A stretch of DNA of 11,693 nucleotides from 39-52-133 sp041488395. GTDB lineage: Bacteria > Pseudomonadota > Gammaproteobacteria > Burkholderiales > Gallionellaceae. The notes below the pieces were generated by a model. It was given only the letters and a program-made list of their open reading frames with translations, was not told where the DNA came from and did not search any database. A program made the translations under genes and the position numbers. Of the stretch, positions 5,537-11,693 are shown in pieces. Position 1 is the stretch's first letter. Every line of letters begins with the position of its first letter. The stretch is taken from NCBI GenBank assembly GCA_041488395.1, contig JBGPPE010000084.1, positions 1 to 11,693 of the forward strand, read 5' to 3'.

Positions 5537-6016
5537 CTATGAACGTTGAATTTGCTGGCCGATATGGGCAGCCAGCCGGTTTGCGTCGCTAACGCAGGCA
5601 ATGCCCTGGTTATAGGAGATCACCCCATGGATCGGCGTGTCATTTCTGCGCATGGCGACGGGAAGCTCATATAGCTGTCCGCTCACCTGTTTAAGTATTG
5701 TCACATCGTCACACAGCACACCGATGTATCCTTGCTCCAGCGCCAGCAACACACAGGTGCGGCGGGCCGAGGGCACGCTGACCAGCACCTCCAGCTGCGG
5801 CGACAGGCAGTAAACCGGCCAGCGTTGCTGCGCAAAGCTGATCCAGCCCACACTTCCTTGCTCAGGATCACTGCCATCCACATCGGAAGCCGACTCCAGC
5901 GTGCGGATCTCGCCCTGCTGAATCAACAGGTCCAGCAGGTCGATTTTCAGCACGGCGCCAGTTGCGCGCTGATTCTGATCAGCCAGGGTCAACCTTCCAC
6001 TCATCACCGCACTCAT
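5537..6016 (-). CDS. Divergent CheW-like protein translationally coupled to chpA
   Basis: Protein of 159 residues predicted to be cytoplasmic. Similarity to CheW is weak but visible: WPVYCLSPQLEVL (66-78) matches the PV-DL segment in degenerate form, followed by alternating beta-type hydrophobic stretches (RTCVLLALEQGYIGVLCDDV) and a final strand-helix GIACVSDANRLAAHI. The ATG at 6016 overlaps the chpA stop as ATGA, and AGGA lies 6 bases upstream, so translation is probably coupled to that of the kinase. Another CheW-like gene follows after 15 bp. Gene position after chpA recalls chpC of Pseudomonas Chp clusters. It could instead be a ChpA accessory factor with no receptor binding; the CheW call rests partly on context. 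Confidence 0.68.
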   Translation of the reverse strand: MSAVMSGRLTLADQNQRATGAVLKIDLLDLLIQQGEIRTLESASDVDGSDPEQGSVGWISFAQQRWPVYCLSPQLEVLVSVPSARRTCVLLALEQGYIGVLCDDVTILKQVSGQLYELPVAMRRNDTPIHGVISYNQGIACVSDANRLAAHIGQQIQRS

Positions 6017-9000
6017 CTTGCTTCCTGCCCGAGCAAACGGCCAACATGATCAACCAGTACTTCATCACTGAAAGGCTTGGTCAGGTACACGTTAACGCCA
6101 GCGTCCTTGCCCATCTTGCGATGCTTCTCCGTCGAACGCGAGGTAATCATGATGACCGGCACATTTTTTGTGCGTGCAGAGTCGCGCACATGCGCGGTCA
6201 GTTCAATTCCGTTCATGCGCGGCATTTCCATGTCCACCACCATCACACTGGGGACAAAACTCTGCAACATTTTGACTGCATCCAGGCCGTCTATGGCGGT
6301 GCGCACCCTGAATCCGGCATCCTGCATCACCTTGGCTGCCGCACGCCGCGCGGAAAGCGAGTCATCCACCACCAGCGCCGTCAGCGCTCCGGCCGCCTCC
6401 TCTGACCGGGCAGATGCGTCAGACACCTTGCCTGCCATCTGCGCTATGGCTTTGCCATGTTCGTACTGTGCCGGCGTGCGCAACAACTCGACCAGATCGA
6501 TCACCGGTGCCACACTGCCGTCGCCCAGAATAACTGCCCCTATTGTTCCCCTTGCTTTCGGCACATAACGGCCCAGATTTTTCAGCACCACTTCACGACC
6601 GTTGATCACTTCCTGCACCAGCACACCTTTGGTCGCGCCGCTATCAGTTCGCGTAAGCAGCACAGGGAAGCCCAATCTGTCGGCTTCGCGCCGGTCGCCG
6701 GGCAGATCCAGCAGGGACTCCAGTTTTACCAGCGAGTGCACGGCATCACCGACGCGGTAAACACGCTGCGTACCCAGCTGCTCTATCTGGTCCACGGTAA
6801 TGTAGTGAATATCTTCCACACCGTGGCTGGAGATGGCGATCAATTTGTCACGATGCCGCACCACCAGCGCATGCGCCGACAGCAATGTCGCAGGCAAACG
6901 CAGCTCCACCGCCAGCCCCGTGCCGCGCTGTGAATTCAGCGCCAGCGTCCCTTTCATTTCCAGCACCCGGCTGTACACCACATCCATGCCAACGCCGCGC
7001 CCGGAAACCTGTGTTGCATCCTCGCGCGTGGAAAAGCCGTTCACCAGAATCAGTCGCGCCAGCTCATCGGATGAAGGCTCCCGCAAGGGCTCCAGCATGC
7101 CCTTGCCCTCGGCAATGCGGCGGATCGCCGCATAGTCGAGGCCGGCGCCATCATCCTTGCAGCGCACCACAATGGTATTGCCTTCACGTGCAAAACTCAG
7201 TTCGATATTGCCGTTGAGCGGCTTGCCGGCTGCCTGGCGAAGCGCCGGCTCCTCGATACCGTGGTCAACCGCATTGCGCAGGATATGCATCAACGGGTCG
7301 ATCAGTTCATTCAACACGTTGCTGTCTATGCTGGTGTTGTCGCCCTTGATTTCGAGGGCAACCTGCTTGTCCAGCAGCCGGCAGGTTTGCCGCACACTGC
7401 GCTGCAGGCGCGATACCACGCTGCTGACCGGAACCAGACGCGTACGCATCACCGCATGCTGACTATCCATATGCAGACGCTGCTGCACCTCCAGCAAGTC
7501 TTCCAGTGTATTGAGCTGCTCATTGACCTGCTTCTGCATCAGCTGCGCATCATTGGCCGCCTCGACCAGGCGACGCGTCACCGTATGCAGCTCGCTGAAA
7601 TGCTCAAATTCAAGCGGATCAAAATCCCCTTCCCTGCGCAGAGTCTGCTCTGGTGCTGCCACGCCGCGCACGTCCACCAGGTGCTCCAGCTCGGTCACCA
7701 GTTGCTGAAATGATTGCATTTGCTGCCTGATGCCCTCTGCCTGCTGCGAGGTGATGCGCAAGCGTTCCTGGATCTGGGAATTTGAGATCAGCGTTTCACC
7801 GGACAAACGCAGCAGCTCATCTACCACGGTTGCCGGCACGCGCAGCGCATGAGCCATATTCGGCGCCAGCGGCTCAGACTTGCCCTGTTCCTGCACCAGC
7901 TCTTCATGCTGCCTCTCGACCTCTTGCCGCTCAGCGGGCACAAGGCCAGTCTGGCCACCAGTTATGCCTTCGTGATCTATGCGGTTGGCACTATCCAGCA
8001 CATCCTGCAGCACTTCCTGTGCCTGCTCCGGCTCTGGCCCCACCCCCATCAGCGCTTCGCTCATTGCTTCCAGACAATCGCCCGCATTGATCAGCATATT
8101 GGCAAGTGCCCGGTCCGGCATGGCATTGGCCTCGGACAACGCCACCAGAATATCTTCCAGATGATGGGTCAGGTTGGCAATGCCGCGCACACCTACGGTA
8201 TTGGCCGCCCCCTTGAGCGTGTGCGCGGCACGCATGGCGCGTTCTACGTCCTTGGCGCTGCCACGCCCGGTTGCCAGGCGTTCTATCGCGGTCGTAAATG
8301 CGCTGGTCTGCACTGGCAACTCCTGCAACAAGCCATCCAGCAGTTCCGCATTGATATCGTCAGGCAGCGCCAGGGAGACATCCGCAGGAGTTGCTTCGAT
8401 CTGACGTTCCGGCTTGTGTTCATCGCTTTCTACCAGTTCCACATTGGCCAGTGCACTAATCCATGCTTCTGCCGCCTCGTTAGCCAGAGGCGTATTCCAG
8501 GCTGCATCAAGCAGCATGTCCACCAGCTCGGCGCAGGCGCCGCCATCTGCCGGCCATGCCAGATAGGTCGTTACACGTTCCGGTAACTGCTCCAGCAGCG
8601 CACGCTGTTCAGGAGACATTTCGCCCGCCGTGTCAGAGATCAAATCTGCAAGGCGCAGCAACAGCGCTCCCAGTGCCGTGAGTCCGACCGACTCAGCTGC
8701 CAGCGCCAAGCGCCCCAGCACTTCCTTATAATTTTCCAGTGCCGCACGCTTGTCTTCAGCCGTGTGCTCTGGCGACGCAATCATCGCCAGCTCTTCCTGC
8801 AACGACTCCACAATCAGGGCAATTTCCTTGCTCAGCATGGCAAGCATTGCCCCCTCTACCTGCTGAGCTGCAGATGGAGGCTGAATCTCTTGCATAACCG
8901 ACGCAGATGGAGCGGACGGTGGTGTCGATTCAGGCTCAGCCGCCAGGCCGGTCATATCCAATCCTGCCGTGCTGTCAGTTGCGGTCGCTGCGGCGGCTGT

Positions 9001-9426
9001 TTCGCTCAGCATATGCTGCAATACGGCCGCATCGGCATCGCTCATCGGCAGCGGCCATGCTGGCTGCATCAGGTGCTGAACCATTGCCTCTGCGGCAGAG
9101 CTATCTCCCTGACTCATCACAAAACCGAGGAGCAACTCAGGCCAGGCTGCCAGCAGGTCAAACTCTGCACGCGTCAGCACACGCTCCTCGTGCTGGATTT
9201 CTTCCAGGTTAGCCTCGACCATGACACAGGCTGACTGCAAGCCAACCATTCCGCTGTTGTCGGCCAACTCCCCCAGACGCCGCATCAGGTCGATGTAGCG
9301 TTTCAGGGTACGCTCGGCATCAGCCATTTCTTCTGTCGCAGAGAGCTGATCCATCATCACTCCCCACATCTCATCCAGCGCATCTGCTGCCCTCAGGCTG
9401 AATTGCGTCAGGTTTTCCTTGTGCAT
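6013..9426 (-). CDS. chpA: ChpA, hybrid CheA-type histidine kinase of the Pil-Chp system
   Basis: Hybrid chemosensory kinase of 1137 residues controlling type IV pilus function. From the N-terminus: a degenerate HPt-like segment (about 1-105), an Ala/Pro-rich linker (141-185), a second degenerate HPt-like segment (190-310), an intact HPt domain with phospho-accepting His402 in AHTLKGAAN, a dimerisation region with coiled-coil character (about 525-660), a HATPase core with N box around Asn718 (HILRNAVDHG), G1 DDGAGLD (758-764) and G2 GRGVGMDVV (809-817), a CheW-like regulatory domain (about 845-985), and a C-terminal receiver with D1021/D1022, phospho-acceptor Asp1065, T1095 and K1117. No P2 domain is seen. 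GGGG lies 9 bases before the ATG. The receptor gene is 40 bp upstream and the downstream CheW-like gene overlaps by 4 bp. At 1137 residues it is less than half the size of Pseudomonas ChpA. Confidence 0.95.
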   Translation of the reverse strand: MHKENLTQFSLRAADALDEMWGVMMDQLSATEEMADAERTLKRYIDLMRRLGELADNSGMVGLQSACVMVEANLEEIQHEERVLTRAEFDLLAAWPELLLGFVMSQGDSSAAEAMVQHLMQPAWPLPMSDADAAVLQHMLSETAAAATATDSTAGLDMTGLAAEPESTPPSAPSASVMQEIQPPSAAQQVEGAMLAMLSKEIALIVESLQEELAMIASPEHTAEDKRAALENYKEVLGRLALAAESVGLTALGALLLRLADLISDTAGEMSPEQRALLEQLPERVTTYLAWPADGGACAELVDMLLDAAWNTPLANEAAEAWISALANVELVESDEHKPERQIEATPADVSLALPDDINAELLDGLLQELPVQTSAFTTAIERLATGRGSAKDVERAMRAAHTLKGAANTVGVRGIANLTHHLEDILVALSEANAMPDRALANMLINAGDCLEAMSEALMGVGPEPEQAQEVLQDVLDSANRIDHEGITGGQTGLVPAERQEVERQHEELVQEQGKSEPLAPNMAHALRVPATVVDELLRLSGETLISNSQIQERLRITSQQAEGIRQQMQSFQQLVTELEHLVDVRGVAAPEQTLRREGDFDPLEFEHFSELHTVTRRLVEAANDAQLMQKQVNEQLNTLEDLLEVQQRLHMDSQHAVMRTRLVPVSSVVSRLQRSVRQTCRLLDKQVALEIKGDNTSIDSNVLNELIDPLMHILRNAVDHGIEEPALRQAAGKPLNGNIELSFAREGNTIVVRCKDDGAGLDYAAIRRIAEGKGMLEPLREPSSDELARLILVNGFSTREDATQVSGRGVGMDVVYSRVLEMKGTLALNSQRGTGLAVELRLPATLLSAHALVVRHRDKLIAISSHGVEDIHYITVDQIEQLGTQRVYRVGDAVHSLVKLESLLDLPGDRREADRLGFPVLLTRTDSGATKGVLVQEVINGREVVLKNLGRYVPKARGTIGAVILGDGSVAPVIDLVELLRTPAQYEHGKAIAQMAGKVSDASARSEEAAGALTALVVDDSLSARRAAAKVMQDAGFRVRTAIDGLDAVKMLQSFVPSVMVVDMEMPRMNGIELTAHVRDSARTKNVPVIMITSRSTEKHRKMGKDAGVNVYLTKPFSDEVLVDHVGRLLGQEAR

Positions 9427-9466
9427 ATCTGGATGCCCCTAGTTAATCAGCGTTAATCCATCTGTA

Positions 9467-11269
9467 TCAGGCGGGCAATTTGAATACACGCACCGTAGAC
9501 AGCAGCTGTTTGGCGTAGTCCAGCAGGTTGCTGGTCTGCGCAGCCTGCTCGTGCAGCTGCGCAGTCGCCTGCTGGCTACTTCTCTTGATTTGCACCGCGC
9601 TATCCAGCAAGACTTGTCCCGCTTGCGCCTGGCTTTCGGAGGTATTGGCGATCTGCTTTACCGAATCAACCAGCTCGGCAGTATTCTGCTGCGTCAGTTG
9701 CATCTGCTGGCCGGCCTGTTCAGCCAGGCGGCTACCCTCGACAATCTGTGCAATGGCGTTGTTCATGGTGTTCACCGTATCCGCTGTTTCCAGCTGAATA
9801 TTGCTCACCAGTGCCGAGATTTGTTGTGTTGCCTGACGGGCGTTTTCAGCCAGACGCTGCACCTCGTCCGCAACCACCGCAAATCCGCGACCGGCTTCAC
9901 CGGCCGAGGCAGCGTGCATACTGGCGTTCAGCGCCAGAATGTGAGTACGTTCGGCAATCACGTTGATCAGGTTCACCACGCCGGAAATTTCCTGCGAACG
10001 CTCACCCAGACGCTTGATTCGCTTCTCCGTTTCACGAATAACGTCACGCGTGCTGTTAATGCCGACCACCGTACTGTTTACCGTGTTCAGCGCCAACTGG
10101 GTTGACTTGATGGCGCTATCTGCCACTGTATTGCAGGCCTGCGCCAGATCCGCAATTGAGCGCATGGATTGCGCTGCAGAAGCCAATGACACCGCTGTGC
10201 GATCCACCTCTTCCCGCTCCTGCTCCGCAGCAACCAGCATCGCATCCGCCTTGGCCTGCACGGTCATCGAGGCCTTGGTTACGTCGGCCGAAATATTGTT
10301 TACGTCGGCCATCACCTTCGCGGTTTCACTGGTCATCAGGTTAAGCGCGTCGGCAACCGCACCGGTCACGTTCTCAGAAACCGGCACTTTTGCGGTCAAA
10401 TCTTTTCTGGCGAGCTGAGCCACTGCCTGCAGCAAGCTCAGCACCGAATCGTTAAGCTCATCGTTCTCTTTCTTGATCGCCGCCTGGACCGCCTCACGCT
10501 CGTCCATCATCTTGTCGAACTGGCTGGCCAGCATGCCCAGCTCGTCGCGAGATTTCAGGTTTACGCGGACGTTGGCTTCACCGGCAGCAATCTTCGAAAT
10601 TGTGCCCTGCAGTTTATTGAGAGAAGTGGAAATGGTGCGAATAATCGTCCAGGCCAGAAAACCGCTGATCAGCATCAGCACCACCACAATCGCAATCGAT
10701 ACATACTGGGTACGCAAGCTGGCGGCCTGCACCTCTGCCGTTTTCTTTTCCTGTGACTCCAGGTTAAATTTCGCAATGTTTGCATTGGCGACTTTAATCG
10801 GCTCATACAAAGGGGCTAGCTTTTCCTGAGAAATGCGCGCAGCTTCAGCAATTCTCCCAGCGTTCAGCGCCGCCATATAGCTGTCGTTTTCCTTCGCGTA
10901 GAGAGCACGGCTAGACTTCCACACCTCATACAGCTCGCGCTGCCTGCCCGGTTCAATGGAAGCCTCATATTTTTTCGCAAAATCCGTAATTACCGCACGA
11001 GTACTCAGAAATTCTTCAACGCGACGCGTCACATTGCCCGGCTCGGGGTTCGCGAGCGCATCCAGAAGAGCAGCTCGGTTACGCGCCTGCAGGTAGTTCA
11101 CCTGATCGAAGGCCTGGATATCGTCAAGCGTATCCTGCATCTCTGTATGCAGACGATCCAGTGAACGCAAGCCGCTGCTGGTGGCGTAGATAATGGTCGC
11201 CAACATCATCAGGGTGATAGTGCCCACCAGGATAATCAGGCGGATTACGATTGGTATATTCTTAAACAT
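9467..11269 (-). CDS. pilJ: PilJ-like methyl-accepting chemoreceptor
   Basis: Inner-membrane chemoreceptor of 600 residues feeding ChpA. Transmembrane helix 1 spans about 11-32, a helical periplasmic sensing region 33-188, and transmembrane helix 2 189-210. A HAMP domain (211-262) is followed by a second HAMP-like segment (about 272-325). The cytoplasmic signalling hairpin peaks at about 438-470 with ALNASMHAASAGEAGRGFAVVADEV. The tip differs from Tsr/Tar: positions equivalent to Tsr Glu385 and Arg388 are His452 and Ser455. No CheR-docking pentapeptide ends the protein (it stops FKLPA). GAGGGG (11274-11279) is 4 bases before the ATG. It lies between a PilI-like adaptor and chpA, which supports pilJ. 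The ligand is not evident; in Pseudomonas, PilJ responds to pilus contact. Confidence 0.9.
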   Translation of the reverse strand: MFKNIPIVIRLIILVGTITLMMLATIIYATSSGLRSLDRLHTEMQDTLDDIQAFDQVNYLQARNRAALLDALANPEPGNVTRRVEEFLSTRAVITDFAKKYEASIEPGRQRELYEVWKSSRALYAKENDSYMAALNAGRIAEAARISQEKLAPLYEPIKVANANIAKFNLESQEKKTAEVQAASLRTQYVSIAIVVVLMLISGFLAWTIIRTISTSLNKLQGTISKIAAGEANVRVNLKSRDELGMLASQFDKMMDEREAVQAAIKKENDELNDSVLSLLQAVAQLARKDLTAKVPVSENVTGAVADALNLMTSETAKVMADVNNISADVTKASMTVQAKADAMLVAAEQEREEVDRTAVSLASAAQSMRSIADLAQACNTVADSAIKSTQLALNTVNSTVVGINSTRDVIRETEKRIKRLGERSQEISGVVNLINVIAERTHILALNASMHAASAGEAGRGFAVVADEVQRLAENARQATQQISALVSNIQLETADTVNTMNNAIAQIVEGSRLAEQAGQQMQLTQQNTAELVDSVKQIANTSESQAQAGQVLLDSAVQIKRSSQQATAQLHEQAAQTSNLLDYAKQLLSTVRVFKLPA

Positions 11270-11414
11270 TTTTCCCCTCTTTCAAAGCACCTTTAAACGC
11301 GATTTAACTTCACCCGTTACGCCTCAACCCATGAACATCAACGACAGCAACTACAAAATGACTCGTGCACTCTCGGTTCATCTGCAACGCACTATGCCTC
11401 GCTGCCTCACATAT

Positions 11415-11693
11415 TCACCCGGCAGAACGCGCCAATTCCTCAAAAAATGATTCGTGATCGAATTCCAGCCACATGGTTTCATCTTGCACATAACCGCCTC
11501 GCACATGAGCCTGCAACTCTGCCGGCAACTGCGGCATGCTGGGCAGATGATTCATGTCGAATATCGGCTTGGGATAATCGTCAATCAGTATCCCGGCCGC
11601 CCTGTCCCCCTGTTCAAAAACCAGTATCTGGGGCACCGCATTCGCTGCGCGTTGCGGCAAACCGAAGAGTCGCCGCAAATCAAAGATCGGCAC
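11415..11693 (-). CDS. pilI: PilI-like CheW adaptor, C-terminal part only
   Basis: Only the last 93 codons are visible; the frame runs off the right edge, and the first visible codon is an internal GTG (Val), not a start. The segment VPIFDLRRLFGLP is the conserved CheW core strand and turn, and the following ILVFEQGDRAAGILIDD strand pair completes the CheW fold. The tail rich in acidic residues (WLEFDHESFFEELARSAG) is typical of PilI-type adaptors. Its place directly ahead of a PilJ-like receptor and ChpA supports the assignment. It would bridge PilJ and ChpA in the signalling array. It is separated from pilJ by 145 bp, in which I saw no gene and no convincing promoter or terminator. Confidence 0.85.
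   Translation of the reverse strand: MPIFDLRRLFGLPQRAANAVPQILVFEQGDRAAGILIDDYPKPIFDMNHLPSMPQLPAELQAHVRGGYVQDETMWLEFDHESFFEELARSAG

Noticed and set aside
7849..8586. Plus-strand open frame of 245 residues opposite chpA
   Set aside because: Antisense to well-defined HPt and linker coding sequence; composition is that of a complement-strand shadow, with no motif.
9438..9453. Short direct repeat (ATTAAC twice) between pilJ and chpA
   Set aside because: Six to seven bases repeated once in A/T-rich spacer is not distinguishable from chance.
9551..10105. Plus-strand open frame opposite the chemoreceptor signalling domain
   Set aside because: Antisense to a highly conserved receptor hairpin; no family features or start signal.
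11270..11414. Promoter for pilJ in the pilI-pilJ gap
   Set aside because: The best pair (TTGAGG with TAAATC, spacing 15) is too poor to call; pilJ is more simply expressed with pilI.

Overview
All confidently supported genes lie on the minus strand, so transcription runs from high to low coordinates. The content suggests a Gram-negative proteobacterium, most likely a betaproteobacterium: a Pil-Chp (type IV pilus) chemosensory cluster of the PilI-PilJ-ChpA kind, a PhoB/PhoR pair with an Enterobacteria-like Pho box, and moderately GC-rich coding sequence. The taxonomic placement is inference from family style, not from a database search.

Region 1 (11693 down to 5081) is a chemosensory cluster. 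It holds the C-terminal end of a PilI-like CheW adaptor, a PilJ-like chemoreceptor with two HAMP-like segments, a hybrid CheA-type kinase ChpA (one intact HPt, two degenerate HPt-like segments, kinase core, CheW, receiver), and two small divergent CheW-like proteins. The first small CheW overlaps the chpA stop by 4 bp and the second follows after 15 bp. In Pseudomonas-type Chp systems a PilK methyltransferase sits between pilJ and chpA; here none does, and no ChpB methylesterase follows.

Region 2 (5000 down to 3359) holds a typical 2-Cys peroxiredoxin with its own sigma70-type promoter and a strong intrinsic terminator. It is followed by an orphan ParA/MinD-type ATPase with no ParB partner in view.

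Region 3 (3265 down to 1) holds a sodium:solute symporter-family permease with a histidine-rich tail, then phoB and the first 292 codons of phoR. A Pho box with the same geometry as the E. coli phoA promoter (two 11-bp repeats, then a -10 hexamer) starts three bases after the last of two tandem symporter stop codons and reads into phoB. This predicts PhoB autoregulation. A second sigma70-like promoter lies in the phoB-phoR gap.

Working picture: a surface-sensing/pilus signalling operon sits next to an antioxidant enzyme, a possible cellular-positioning ATPase, and a phosphate-starvation regulator that follows an unrelated-looking transporter instead of the usual pst-phoU genes. No mobile elements, CRISPR arrays, tRNAs or rRNAs were seen. 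No stretch longer than 300 bases lacks a gene.
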